NCBI GenBank assembly: GCA_032718475.1
Contig: JAUCBJ010008029.1
Span: 1-64,000 of the forward strand
Length of the DNA: 64,000 nucleotides
DNA from: Nemertoderma westbladi
Taxonomy: Eukaryota > Xenacoelomorpha > Nemertodermatida > Nemertodermatidae
Direction: 5' to 3'
Position 1 is the stretch's first letter; each line of letters starts with the position of its first letter. Below the pieces are notes generated by a model. That model made no database searches. It had not been told where the DNA came from and was given only the letters and a program-made list of their open reading frames with translations. The position numbers and the translations under genes are program-made. Shown piece by piece: positions 21,801 through 30,200 of this stretch.

Positions 21801-22525
21801 AAGCTTTCGGTCGAGAAAAGAAAAATATTGAGATGCTCCGGGCGGACGATTTCGTGGATGGAGTAGTGCCAGTGGTGGGAAAGGAAGGGTATTCGTACTG
21901 GGAATCACGTGATGTTGTCAACGAGTCGGATTCGAACCGGAAACGGAACGTACCTGAGTCGGAGTCGGTTCGGCACCGGAACGTACCTGAGTCGGAGTTG
22001 GTTCGGCTCCGGATCGTACCTGAGTCGGTTTGGACCCGGAACGTACCGGATTCGTTTCGGAACCGGATCATACCGGAGTCGGAACCGGATCGAGCGAACC
22101 GCGCCGGTCGCAGTATCAGCGTGGAGTCGGACGGACCCCCGCTGCTACTCGGTGTCGGTTCGTCTCCGACCGGGGTCGGAACCTTCCACAGCAGTTCCGA
22201 ATCCGCGGCCACCAACGGAACCGCCACCGACGAAATTCCTCCCGTTCTCTCGGACAATAACCAATTAGCGCTGAGCTCTTCTCCCTTCTATCGGTCTCTA
22301 GGACAACGTCGAGCCTCGATGCACTCTCTACCGTCGGCCTACCCCCCGGAATCTCAACTCGCGCCGTTGATTTTCACCAAGGTGCAGTCGAGGAGTTTAG
22401 ATCGAAGGTCCTCCTTCGATATCGCAGCCTTCCAGAAACAACTGGAACCGCCGCAGCTGCCCACTTCAATGAAACCAATACGCCCAATAGGTTTGCAGTT
22501 ACAGATACGCAGTGAAATGCTTTAA
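694..22525 (+). CDS. TSC1: TSC1 (hamartin) gene, ten coding exons, 1374 aa
   Basis: Hamartin is the scaffold of the cytosolic/lysosomal TSC complex. It stabilises TSC2, whose GAP domain switches off the GTPase RHEB and so restrains mTORC1. The ten exons joined by me (694-823, 1794-1921, 2237-2384, 2625-2809, 10864-11050, 14036-14178, 16457-16731, 18580-18762, 19204-19435, 20012-22525) total 4125 nt and stay in one frame to a TAA. Hallmarks of the family are visible: an N-terminal helical core (residues about 1-300) including R-L-Y-G-M-Y-P-C-N and the V-L-E-C-A-K segment; a Ser/Pro-rich linker; T-H-F-G-G near residue 780; N-Q-L-L-Y-E-R near 800; and a coiled coil to about residue 1104. It is longer than human TSC1 (1164 aa), mainly in the linker and tail. 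The start is the first ATG before the first recognisable helix. The middle exons (7-9) are the least conserved, and their frame rests on splice-phase agreement. Confidence 0.9.
824..1793 (+). other. TSC1 intron 1
   Basis: GT-AG intron. It contains a C homopolymer (about 1261-1287), a few copies of a GCTGAGATGACTCCCCT motif (1310-1390), and one antisense copy of a 71-bp dispersed repeat at about 1462-1522 (annotated separately). No coding exon is recognisable inside. Confidence 0.6.
1462..1522 (-). repeat. Single dispersed copy of the 71-bp repeat unit
   Basis: The reverse complement reads GGAAAGGAGCAGGTTACAGT followed after a short gap by TTTCTAACC and AACAATAAACG. That is the unit tandemly repeated at 46745-47400. 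It lies inside TSC1 intron 1. Confidence 0.7.
1794..1921 (+). CDS. TSC1: TSC1 coding exon 2
   Basis: 128 nt, entered in phase 1 after a TTTTTATAG acceptor and left in phase 0 at AAG/GTTAGT. The encoded helices (I-L-E-R-Y then L-D-L-L-S-A-I) align with the second helical pair of hamartin's N-terminal core. Confidence 0.85.
2237..2384 (+). CDS. TSC1: TSC1 coding exon 3
   Basis: 148 nt, acceptor TTCTAG and donor AAG/GTTGGT, phase 0 to phase 1. It encodes the helix ending L-G-Q-L-V followed by a Q-P-P-W-I stretch; the equivalent human segment is L-G-H-V-I-R-L-Q-P-S-W. Confidence 0.88.
2625..2809 (+). CDS. TSC1: TSC1 coding exon 4 (ends at a GC donor)
   Basis: 185 nt. It encodes G-V-L-V-L followed by a L-L-P-I-V-P helix and F-A-R-L, matching human G-V-L-V-L-I-T-M-L-P-M-I-P and F-G-R-L. 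Alignment with hamartin is gap-free only if the exon stops after CAG at 2809, where the intron begins GCGAGT rather than GT. Reading on through the next bases gives no hamartin-like residues. Confidence 0.88.
2810..2815 (+). promoter_or_regulatory. GC-type 5' splice site of intron 4
   Basis: CAG/GCGAGT, close to the consensus for GC-AG introns. It is supported by phase (197 complete codons so far) and by residue-for-residue alignment across the junction to exon 5 at 10864. Confidence 0.7.
2816..4319. other. First part of TSC1 intron 4, no gene seen
   Basis: AT-rich sequence with a short GT microsatellite (about 3650-3680). Open frames are short and look like chance. Nothing else is supported. 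Confidence 0.5.
4326..4870 (+). repeat. Four-copy tandem repeat of about 140-160 bp
   Basis: Copies begin with AACATTCTCGCTATGGGGG-like sequence at about 4326, 4463, 4620 and 4762. Each continues through TTTCTGATGTCAGTTT and ends in a GTCTGTCTGTCGGTC simple-sequence stretch. A diverged relative lies at about 41223-41330. Confidence 0.8.
4997..5375. mobile_element. TTAA-flanked MITE with inverted termini
   Basis: TTAA at 4997-5000 and 5372-5375 bounds inverted ends GTCCTAAGGTCTACA... and ...TGTAGACCTTAGGAC; each end also contains the palindrome TCTACATTTGTAGA. No transposase is present. The TTAA duplication fits piggyBac-type movement. A related left end is visible at 7281. Confidence 0.75.
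5518..5820. repeat. Palindromic TGTCAATATTGACA repeats
   Basis: Repeated words TGTCAATATTGACA (a perfect palindrome), CATGTTCCATGTCAAAATTG and TTTGCCAATATTGACATG occur at 5518-5635, with two further palindrome-containing copies at about 5785-5818. There is no coding potential. Confidence 0.75.
5850..6690. repeat. Degenerate tandem repeat of about 60 bp
   Basis: Roughly a dozen diverged copies of CAGCATGATAAATGCTGAAA...GTTGAAACTGTTCAGAG run to the start of the 12-bp minisatellite. Open frames across it are repeat artefacts. Confidence 0.75.
6688..7245. repeat. 12-bp minisatellite (TGTCTGCACCAS)
   Basis: About 46 copies of TGTCTGCACCAC/TGTCTGCACCAG, with occasional one-base-longer GGTGTCTGCACC units. 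Because 12 is a multiple of 3 and the unit lacks stops, several frames on both strands stay open; these are not genes. Confidence 0.9.
7281..7574. mobile_element. Possible TTAA-type element relic
   Basis: The left part repeats the terminus of the 4997-5375 MITE (AAGTCCTAACGTCTACATTTGT at the start). The right part has an inverted repeat TGACGTCCACTGCACGTC / GACGTGCAGTGGACGTCA at 7504-7556 and ends AAGGGGTTAA at 7574. The two ends may belong to different elements. Confidence 0.4.
7615..7960. repeat. AT-rich foldback repeat
   Basis: Long imperfect inverted repeat: ATGATAGCTAGTGTTTTTTTGC... on the left is mirrored by ...AAAATACTAGCTATATACCAT on the right, with CTAGCTAG motifs in both arms. Similar words recur near 56125-56300. 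No protein is encoded. Confidence 0.55.
7961..8760. other. Intron 4 segment without recognised features
   Basis: AT-rich sequence with small local repeats (for example ATCTATTTTTAAATAT near 8555-8600). No gene or mobile element is identified. Confidence 0.4.
8795..10855. repeat. About 65-bp minisatellite with ETS/CRE-like core in intron 4
   Basis: About thirty units of CTTCCGACCGGAAGTGACGT-ACTATATCGAGTGAACCACGA-TGTTTCCGTTTGGTTACATCAA. Early units include short inserted sub-units carrying a complete TGACGTCA (for example 9244-9251); later units (10060-10850) are very uniform. The last unit decays into the pyrimidine tract of the exon 5 acceptor at 10861-10863. Confidence 0.92.
10864..11050 (+). 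CDS. TSC1: TSC1 coding exon 5
   Basis: 187 nt from a CCTTTCAG acceptor to an ATAG/GTGGGT donor, phase 0 to phase 1. It encodes the strongest match to hamartin in the window: S-R-L-Y-G-M-Y-P-C-N followed by a helix ending K-P-M-L-E and H-P-K-L (human K-P-M-M-E and H-P-E-L). Confidence 0.95.
11590..11830 (+). mobile_element. Possible tRNA-derived SINE fragment
   Basis: Contains a box-B-like GGGTTCGATCCTC (about 11607-11620) followed by unrelated body sequence and a T-rich end near 11810-11820. No clear A box or target duplication is seen. Confidence 0.35.
11932..13980. mobile_element. TA-flanked DNA transposon relic in TSC1 intron 5
   Basis: Inverted ends CAGTACCGCTTTCAAATAAC...TATTGG...TCCTAATAGGA (left) and its mirror ending GAAAGCGTTACTG (right) are flanked by TA on both sides, as for Tc1/mariner-type elements. 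No transposase frame survives. A second MITE is nested inside at 12465-12890. Confidence 0.7.
12465..12890. mobile_element. MITE with GGGGCCGTCCAAGTATGACG termini
   Basis: 426 bp with inverted ends GGGGCCGTCCAAGTATGACG / CGTCATACTTGGACGGCCCC and flanking TAT on both sides. The interior is rich in GACCCCCTCC runs, themselves partly repeated. It is non-coding and nested within the TA-flanked element. Confidence 0.8.
14036..14178 (+). CDS. TSC1: TSC1 coding exon 6
   Basis: 143 nt, acceptor GACTTTTAG, donor ATG/GTAAGT, phase 1 to phase 0. It encodes W-K-K-H followed by D-I-V-L-E-C-A-K-V-S-L-D, aligning with human W-K-R-L-E-T-H-D-V-V-I-E-C-A-K-I-S-L-D. Confidence 0.93.
14349..15805. mobile_element. 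hAT-type non-autonomous element in intron 6
   Basis: Ends TAGGGATGTGCCGGAT (left) and ATCCGGCTCACCCCTA (right) are inverted repeats. The 8-bp duplication CTAATTAG flanks both sides (14341-14348 and 15806-15813), the size expected for hAT. Subterminal CCGGAT/ATCCGG motifs are abundant at both ends. No transposase domain is visible in the 1.46-kb body. Confidence 0.85.
15814..16456. other. Rest of TSC1 intron 6
   Basis: AT-rich DNA ending in a TTTTTCTTCTTTCTTG pyrimidine tract before the exon 7 acceptor. A plausible acceptor at about 16160 is not followed by hamartin-like coding sequence. Confidence 0.5.
16457..16731 (+). CDS. TSC1: TSC1 coding exon 7
   Basis: 275 nt, phase 0 to phase 2, donor AAG/GTTAGT. 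It encodes a Ser/Thr/Pro/Tyr-rich linker (for example T-Q-W-T-P-S-V and Y-S-P-T-Q). The matching region of vertebrate hamartin is an equally low-complexity linker. Identification rests on composition, phase and position rather than strong identity. Confidence 0.75.
16981..17280 (+). pseudogene. LINE 3'-end fragment with zinc-knuckle remnant
   Basis: One frame from about 17027 encodes a basic helix followed by C-R-L-C-x8-H-x3-C, the type of cysteine/histidine cluster found at the C-terminus of non-LTR retrotransposon ORF2 proteins. Only this tail is left, inside TSC1 intron 7. Confidence 0.55.
17530..18495. mobile_element. Inverted-repeat DNA element in intron 7
   Basis: Left end TAATGTCTAAACGAGATCCC and right end GGGATAGGAATCCCGTTTAAAC form about 55-bp imperfect terminal inverted repeats made of GATCCCG/CGGGATC words, with a second internal inverted pair at about 17600-17635 and 18115-18150. 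No transposase is visible and the target duplication is unclear. Confidence 0.6.
18580..18762 (+). CDS. TSC1: TSC1 coding exon 8
   Basis: 183 nt, acceptor TTATTTCCAG, donor CTAG/GTAAAG, phase 2 in and out. It encodes an Asn/Pro/Ser-rich linker. A competing frame also looks linker-like, so the exact frame rests on the phase of exon 7. Confidence 0.65.
19204..19435 (+). CDS. TSC1: TSC1 coding exon 9
   Basis: 232 nt, acceptor TTATTCGCAG, donor CGA/GTTAGT, phase 2 to phase 0. It encodes a Ser-rich linker ending in a helix V-V-E-L-L-S-E-K-G-S, comparable in position to the acidic helix after the linker of human hamartin. Confidence 0.75.
19838..19993 (+). repeat. 18-bp tandem repeat in TSC1 intron 9
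   Basis: About eight copies of TCTAACTTTATGTGACTC, ending shortly before the exon 10 acceptor. Confidence 0.9.
20012..22525 (+). CDS. TSC1: TSC1 coding exon 10 (coiled-coil exon)
   Basis: The 2514-nt terminal exon encodes residues 538-1374 and the TAA stop. It carries a Ser/Pro-rich linker, a D-R-Y-L segment (about residue 756), T-H-F-G-G (780), N-Q-L-L-Y-E-R (about 800) and a Glu/Arg/Leu-rich coiled coil to about residue 1104. In known hamartins this coiled coil binds TSC2 and TBC1D7. The tail holds a degenerate peptide repeat around R-N-V-P-E-S-E (about 1175-1232). GC content is visibly higher than in the flanks. Shadow frames on both strands are open because of this composition and are not genes. 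Confidence 0.93.
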   Translation, partial: EDKEVEELNSNTSMDYHTSNQDYPSNASYISTHSNQTYLDSIQINQVNLESHNNSDFLGDSRSNRVSPRHSSPRVPPTQSLSPAPTRSPVCFTKTAPRLQAIKESCNQPAPPHCELVVEETVTKGTGDHVATDTCASVTMDTDDPVATRDSAVQCSSAASPFHAMLLQTLPIPVESIDSATFQEEDELTNLFNESSAESRRPPGNSSTNRKPSPLETLDRYLRFGDAPEDEITVPLSNAADLTHFGGTPPPDEVCLLRTRLQLMYNQLLYERNRSRECAAHARLLHARRLGSRQRVALEANRTETRIVAQLESEVTRLAVELARLTSEVKGAGKQPEVMSSSEPKVLLPISVQPVTSYQIDARPEALSSIPALDLMEANARLENRVSELQTELSGVELELGDTRRQWEELEHRHFEAMRDNDRLVKEADQVKELKERVEKLTANLGLVCEANSRYREALSRPGEGLRDAERELFASSCQCELEAMRRGCQEAVAHAEHWKGAAAQLEEAGRLREEAAEGLRARLRDGEAVWEEKRSAMERRYGAVKKVNRRLERLVMELRGTLWNGGANEVAEREGCNSVRDCDVTDFEMEYYRESEAFGREKKNIEMLRADDFVDGVVPVVGKEGYSYWESRDVVNESDSNRKRNVPESESVRHRNVPESELVRLRIVPESVWTRNVPDSFRNRIIPESEPDRANRAGRSISVESDGPPLLLGVGSSPTGVGTFHSSSESAATNGTATDEIPPVLSDNNQLALSSSPFYRSLGQRRASMHSLPSAYPPESQLAPLIFTKVQSRSLDRRSSFDIAAFQKQLEPPQLPTSMKPIRPIGLQLQIRSEML

Positions 22526-22546
22526 AACCCACCGATTTGATGTGAA

Positions 22547-22552
22547 AATAAA
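22547..22552 (+). terminator. Poly(A) signal AATAAA of TSC1
   Basis: Canonical AATAAA 22 nt after the stop codon; another hexamer is not needed to explain the 3' end. Confidence 0.7.
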
Positions 22553-22854
22553 TTGTGCCGCGTGTTTCATGTTTATTATTTTGTTAACGATTATTTATTA
22601 TGTACAACTTGTTCTACCCAATGCTTTGGTGTAATAATTGATTATGATGGATATTGAATACTCTTTTATCGCTGAATATTTGTTTAATAATAAACAAGAA
22701 GATGACAAATTCATTTTTTTATTGGGGTTATTATTCGAGAGTGATGTTTTAGTTTTGGAATTAAATTTGCTCACAAATTTGAAGCAGAGCGGTTCCAACG
22801 AAATCCTACTAAATTTCGCAGCAATATTTTTATCCATACATCCATACAGACACA

Positions 22855-25800
22855 TGTAGATGCACCCCCAAGTAACTCCATACAGACACAGTATATAGTA
22901 CCCCAAGTAACTCCATACAGACACAGTAGATGTACCCCAGGTAACTCCATACAGACACAGTATATAGTTGTACCCCAGGCTAACTCCATACAGACCAGAC
23001 ACAGGAGATGTACCCCAGGTAACTCCATACAGACACAGGAGATGTACCCCAGGCTAACTCCATACAGACACAGGAGATGTACCCCAGGTAACTCCATACA
23101 GACACAGTATATAGTACCCCAAGTAACTCCATACAGACACAGGAGATGTACCCCAGGTAACTCCATACAGACACAGTATATAGTACCCCAAGTAACTCCA
23201 TACAGACACAGGAGATGTAGCCCAGGTAACGCCATACAGACACAGGATATGTACCCCAGGCTAACTCCATACAGGCACAGGAGATATACCCCAAGTAACT
23301 CCATATAGACACAGTAGATGTACCCCAGGCTAACTCCATACAGACATAGGAGATATACCCTAAGTAACTCCATACAGACACAGGAGATGTACCCCAGGTA
23401 ACTGCATACAGACACAGGAGATGTACCCCAGGCTAACTCCATACAGACACAGTATAAGTACCCAAGGCTAACTCCATACAGACACAGGAGATGTAACCCA
23501 GGTAACTCCATACAGACACATTATATAGTACCCCAGGCTAACTCCATACAGACACAGTAGATGTACCCCAGGTAACTCCATACAGACACAGTAGATGTAC
23601 CCCAGGTAACTCCATACAGACACATGAGATGTACCCCAGGCTAACTCCATACAGACACAGGAGATATACCCCAAGTAACTCCATATAGACACAGTAGATG
23701 TACCCCAGGCTAATTCCATACAGACACAGGAGATATACCCTAAGTAACTCCATACAGACACAGGAGATGTACCCCAGGTAACTGCATACAGACACAGGAG
23801 ATGTACCCCAGGCTAACTCCATACAGACACAGTATAAGTACCCAAGGCTAACTCCATACAGACACAGGAGATGTAACCCAGGTAACTCCATACAGACACA
23901 TTATATAGTACCCCAGGCTAACTCCATACAGACACAGTAGATGTACCCCAGGTAACTCCATACAGACACAGTAGATGTACCCCAGGTAACTCCATACAGA
24001 CACAGGAGATGTACCCCAGGCTAACTCCATACAGACACAGGAGATATACCCCAAGTAACTCCATATAGACACAGTAGATGTACCCCAGGCTAATTCCATA
24101 CAGACACAGGAGATATACCCCAAGTAACTCCATATAGACACAGGAGATGTACCCCAGTTAATTCCATACAGACACAGTAGATGTACCCCAGGTAACTCCA
24201 TACAGACACAGTAGATGTACCACAGGTAACTCCATACAGACACAGTAGATGTACCCCAGGCTAACTCCATACAGACACAGGATATGTACCCCAAGTAACT
24301 CCATACAGACACAGGAGATGTACCCCAGGCTAACTCCATACAGACAGAGGAGATGTACCCCAGGTAACTCCATACAGACACAGTATATAGTACCCCAAGT
24401 AACTCCATACAGACACAGGAGATGTACCCCAGGTAACGCCATACAGACACAGGATATGTACCCCAGGCTAACTCCATACAGGCACAGGAGATATACCCCA
24501 AGTAACTCCATATAGACACAGTAGATGTACCCCAGGCTAACTCCATACAGACATAGGAGATATACCCTAAGTAACTCCATACAGACACAGGAGATGTACC
24601 CCAGGTAACTGCATACAGACACAGGAGATGTACCCCAGGCTAACTCCATACAGGCACAGTATAAGTACCCAAGGCTAACTCCATACAGACACAGGAGATG
24701 TAACCCAGGTAACTCCATACAGACACATTATATAGTACCCCAGGCTAACTCCATACAGACACAGTAGATGTACCCCAGGTAACTCCATACAGACACAGTA
24801 GATGTACCCCAGGTAACTCCATACAGACACAGGAGATGTACCCCAGGCTAACTCCATACAGACACAGGAGATATACCCCAAGTAACTCCATATAGACACA
24901 GTAGATGTACCCCAGGCTAATTCCATACAGACACAGGAGATATACCCTAAGTAACTCCATACAGACACAGGAGATGTACCCCAGGTAACTGCATACAGAC
25001 ACAGGAGATGTACCCCAGGCTAACTCCATACAGACACAGTATAAGTACCCAAGGCTAACTCCATACAGACACAGGAGATGTAACCCAGGTAACTCCATAC
25101 AGACACATTATATAGTACCCCAGGCTAACTCCATACAGACACAGTAGATGTACCCCAGGTAACTCCATACAGACACAGTAGATGTACCCCAGGTAACTCC
25201 ATACAGACACAGGAGATGTACCCCAGGCTAACTCCATACAGACACAGGAGATATACCCCAAGTAACTCCATATAGACACAGGAGATGTACCCCAGGCTAA
25301 CTCCATACAGACACAGGAGATGTACCCCAGGTAACTCCATACAGACACAGGAGATGTACCCCAGGTAACTCCATACAGACACAGCAGATGTACCCCAGGT
25401 AACTCCATACAGACACAGGAGATGTACCCCAGGTAACTCCATACAGACACAGGAGATGTACCCCAGGTAACTCCATACAGATACAGGAGATGTACCCCAG
25501 GTAACTCCATACAGACACAGGAGATGTACCCCAGGTAACTCCATACAGACACAGGAGATGTACCCCAGGCTAACTCCATACAGACACAGGAGATGTACCC
25601 CAAGTAACTCCATACAATCACAGTAGATGTACCCCAGGCTAACTCCATACAGACACAGGAGATGTACCCCAGGTAACTCCATACAGACACAGGAGATGTA
25701 CCCCAGGCTAACACCATACAGACACAAGAGATGTACCCCAGGTAACTCCATACAGACACAGGCGATGTACCCCAAGTAACTCCATACCGACACAGGAGAT

Positions 25801-27091
25801 GTACCCCAGGTAACTCCATACAGACACAGGAGATGTACCCCAGGCTAACTCCATACAGACACAGGAGATGTACCCCAAGTAACTCCATACAATCACAGTA
25901 GATGTACCCCAGGCTAACTCCATACAGACACAGTAGATGTACCCCAAGTAACTCCATAGTCATAGGAGATGTACCCCAAGTAACTCCATACAGACACAGT
26001 AGATGTACCCCTGGTAACTCCATACAGTCATAGGAGATGTACCCCAGGTTAACTCAATAGGCCCTACAGACACAGTATATAGTAGTTAACTCCATACAGA
26101 CACAGTAGATGTACCCCAGGTAACTCCATACAGACACAGTATATAGTTGTACCCCAGGCTAACTCCATACAGACCAGACACAGGAGATGTACCCCAGGTA
26201 ACTCCATACAGACACAGGAGATGTACCCCAGGCTAACTCCATACAGACACAGGAGATGTACCCCAGGTAACTCCATACAGACACAGTATATAGTACCCCA
26301 AGTAACTCCATACAGACACAGGAGATGTACCCCAGGTAACTCCATACAGACACAGTTTATAGTACCCCAAGTAACTCCATACAGACACAGTAGATGTACC
26401 CCAGGTAACTCCATACAGACACAGTATATAGTTGTACCCCAGGCTAACTCCATACAGACCAGACACAGGAGATGTACCCCAGGTAACTCCATACAGACAC
26501 AGGAGATGTACCCCAGGCTAACTCCATATAGACACAGGAGATATACCCCAAGTAACTCCATATAGACACAGTAGATGTACCCCAGGCTAACTCCATACAG
26601 ACACAGGAAATATACCCCAAGTAACTCCATACAGACACAGGAGATGTACCCCAGGTAACTCCACACAGACACAGGAGATGTAACCCAGGTAACTCCATAC
26701 AGACACATTCTATAGTGCCCCAGGCTAACTCCATACAGACACAGTAGATGTACTCCAGGTAACTCCATACAGACACAGTAGATGTACCCCAGGTAACTCC
26801 ATACAGACACAGGAGATGTACCCCAGGCTAACTCCATACAGACACAGGAGATATACCCCAAGTAACTCCATATAGACACAGTAGATGTACCCCAGGCTAA
26901 TTCCATACAGACACAGGAGATATACCCTAAGTAACTCCATACAGACACAGGAGATGTACCCCAGGTAACTGCATACAGACACAGGAGATGTACCCCAGGC
27001 TAACTCCATACAGACACAGTATAAGTACCCAAGGCTAACTCCATACAGACACAGGAGATGTAACCCAGGTAACTCCATACAGACACATTAT
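22855..27091. repeat. 34/35-bp satellite array, left part
   Basis: Tandem units GATGTACCCCAGG-TAACTCCATACAGACACAGGA (34 bp) alternate with a CTAACTCC variant (35 bp). Sub-variants (CAGTATATAGT, AGATATACCCCAAGT) recur in fixed order, giving higher-order blocks. The long open frames are translations of the unit, not proteins. Confidence 0.97.
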
Positions 27092-27096
27092 ATAGT
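27092..27096. repeat. Left target duplication ATAGT of the LINE
   Basis: ATAGT here is repeated at 31090-31094 at the other end of the inserted element. The uninterrupted satellite variant reads TATATAGTACCCC. Confidence 0.75.
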
Positions 27097-27098
27097 GT

Positions 27099-27209
27099 CG
27101 TCGTGCAAAACCGGAAAATACTGGTAAGACTGTTCAGTTTGATAGTAAAACTAGGTCAGTGAAAGTCGACGATGTAGTTATTGACACTTTCAATCCGTCT
27201 TTTCTGTAG
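27099..27209 (+). pseudogene. C-terminal remnant of LINE ORF1
   Basis: Thirty-six codons open from the insertion edge to a TAG at 27207-27209, with a polar, lysine/aspartate-rich composition. The stop overlaps the start of the ORF2 coding frame (TAGTG), an arrangement seen where ORF2 is translated by termination-reinitiation. Identification as an ORF1 tail is by position only. Confidence 0.5.
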
Positions 27210-30200
27210 TGCGCCACTTTAACTCTGTAATTAATATATTATCATGGAATGCTGGAAGTTTACGAGAGAAATATTTACTCCCTAATGTATCCAATTTATT
27301 ATTCATGTACGATATTGTTTTTATACAGGAAGTTAAGTCGATTTACCCTTTTACTGTAGCTGGATTTAATTTATTAAGAAGCGTTGACAGTAAGAACGGG
27401 CACTGCGGTGGGGTTGTAGTGCTTCTGAAACCTTGGCTAGTGCAGTATTTGTTTCGTGTTAACATGAGTCATAATATTATCACATTTTCTTTATCTATGT
27501 ATCCCAGTATTATATTTTGTTGTGCCTATATACCTCCCTATAAATCTGAGTATTATGATTTTGCTGTTTGGGCGCACATTCAGTCCCTCGTTCTCCCAAA
27601 AGGGTCATTTAGATTGATTTTGTTAGGCGATGTAAATTCACGTTTGGGTGATTTAATATTTGAATTCCCTTTACTCTACCCCGAACTGTGTGTCCGTCAA
27701 CCTGACGATGTTACTCAGAATGAGAATGGAAAGAGACTTTTTCGTCTTTGTTTAGATTGCTCATTGGTTAATCTAAGCTATTTAAATTTACCCAATGGTA
27801 TATGTCTTGATGGAGACTTAACGTTTAAGCGTGGATCTACTTTTATCTCTGAACTGGACAGAGCAGTGATCAGCATTGATCTGCTGCCTTGTGTCAGAAA
27901 GTTTCAAGTGTATCAAAATGTGTTGCCATCTGACCATGCTGCTATCGGCATTAGCCTGTGTTTACATTATGAATATCCAGTACAGTTGCTACTGAGAAAT
28001 TCTCTATATCTCCAAAACTATGAACATTTCGGCCGGCAGCGCCTGACATTTTCGCCTGTAACCACCCGTAACCTAAATCTGACTCAGTTCTGTGACACTT
28101 TAAAAAATCTTGTCACTGAGCGCACGTTTGAGAATACTGACGCAATGTCACAGTACATTACATCTACACTGTATGATACTGCTAAGCAAACCAAATATCA
28201 TGCCAAGGCCCACCATAATAATACCCCTGTACATGTTCCTCATTCCACAGCAGCATTGTGGACAGCCTTATCTGAGTCCAATGATCCCAAGACCATGTGG
28301 AACCGTATTGGGTGGAAAGGAAGTATCGACTGCACTTCCACGGCTAGTGATAGGCCATCTGATGAAGCCTTTTCCCAGCACTTTGAGTCACTCCTAAGTG
28401 ATGGTTCTGATGTCCTCCCCTTACGCATTACTAGTAATAGACATGAAGGGTTAGACGCAAAAATATCTTTAGATGAGGTAAAAGAGGGACTAGCCCATAT
28501 GAAGAGCAATAAGGCTCCGGGTCCAGACGGTCTGTCTGCTTCCATTCTGAAATCGTTGCCTGTACAGTGGCTCCTGTTAATCGTGACATTATTTAACTGG
28601 GTATTTGATAGTGCTGTCATGCCCACTAGCTGGGGGTTGAGTAGACTTGTTGCAGTTTTCAAGCGTGGAGCAATCGGCGTCTGTTCAAACTACCGTGGAA
28701 TCAGTATTATTAACTCTCTGACAAAACTTTTCGATACGATCATCACTAAGCGGCTGCAGAGTTGGCGGATGCCTAGCCCTGAGCAGGCTGGTGCCTGTAA
28801 GGGTAGAGGTTGTGAAGAACAAATTCTAACAATTAGACTCCTTATTGACTATGTTACTAACAAGAACCGCACTTTATTCCTTCTCTTCGTAGACTTTAAA
28901 ACAGCCTATGACAAAGTTCCAAGAAACCTTCTATTCGAACAACTTCTGTCTATGGGATGCACTAACCGTATTGTAAATGCTATACATGGGTTGTACTCAA
29001 ACGCACGGAGTTTAGTTGGGTCAAAAATTGTTCATTCAACGGTTGGTGTTTTGCAGGGGGCCCCTGGATCGTGTTACCTCTTCACAATGTTTATTGACCC
29101 ATTAGTTAAGGTTCTGAAATCCCTTCCATGGGACGATTTCCTATGCTGGTTACATATTCTACTGTTAATGGATGATTCTATTATTTTAGCTACTACCCGA
29201 GAGAAATGCTTAGAAAAACTTTCAGTACTATTGCAATTCTGCAATGAATCAGGTATGGTCATTAACAGGTCCAAAACAAAATTTATGGCAATAGGAAATG
29301 TTACTGCCACTGACCGTCATCCCTTAATTGCCTATGGACTGGGCTATTCTGAAAATCCAATGATAGTCGACAACACTGATACCTACATTTACTTGGGTTC
29401 CCCTATAACTCAATGTGGGGGCGTTGATGCAGCAGTTTCCTTCCATATAGCAGAAAAGCAGAAACATATTTCTAAATTCCATGGTTTTCTTAGCAAGCAT
29501 GCCAGCAGTCCATTGTGGTTGAAACTCAAAGTCTTTCATGCATGTTTGCTTTCAGCAACCATGTACAGTTGTGAAACATGGATTGGCGCCAACCTTTCAT
29601 CTGCCTGCAGAACCTACAATGAAATGTTAACAGCCACACTTGGTGTACGTCCGCGCACCAGTCGAGATTTACTTTACATTGAATCAGGTCTCCCCCCTCC
29701 AGCTACCTATGTTTACCAACGCCAGTATGATTTTATATGTCGTATGCTTGAGGACAGAGACCTCCACAGCCCGTTATTTTTAGTGCTCGATATGTGCTTA
29801 CAAGAACAAACTCCAATGGCCAGGCAGATTGAGCGGCTGTTAGGAAAAGGTCCCGACTTTGCTGGTACCGCCAGGGCTGAGATTATGGATAAGATCCGTC
29901 TCTCCACCTCCACCCGGATCACATTCTATAGAGATTGCAATCCAAGCCTCCATCTGCATGAAGTTTATTGCAAGCAGAGATATTTCAACGAACATCACAG
30001 AATCGCCTGGACAAGACTACGCTTGACCTCTACGAGTCTACCAGTAGAAAAGGCTAGGTGGCGTGGTCAGGCTAAAGACACCCGTTTCTGCCAATGTGGA
30101 GATCTGCAGTCAGAATCCCATTATATCACGACTTGCCCATTAGTGCCCCGCCTTCCAGAACTCGATTACTCAAGTACCACAGCCTTTATGTGCAACACAG

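Noticed and set aside
20164-22268. Large antisense and alternate-frame ORFs within TSC1 exon 10
   Set aside because: Open by GC-rich codon composition; the hamartin motifs are all in the main frame.
22638-22859. 73-codon open frame between TSC1 and the satellite
   Set aside because: AT-rich, no signal peptide or domain, and it ends in the first satellite unit.
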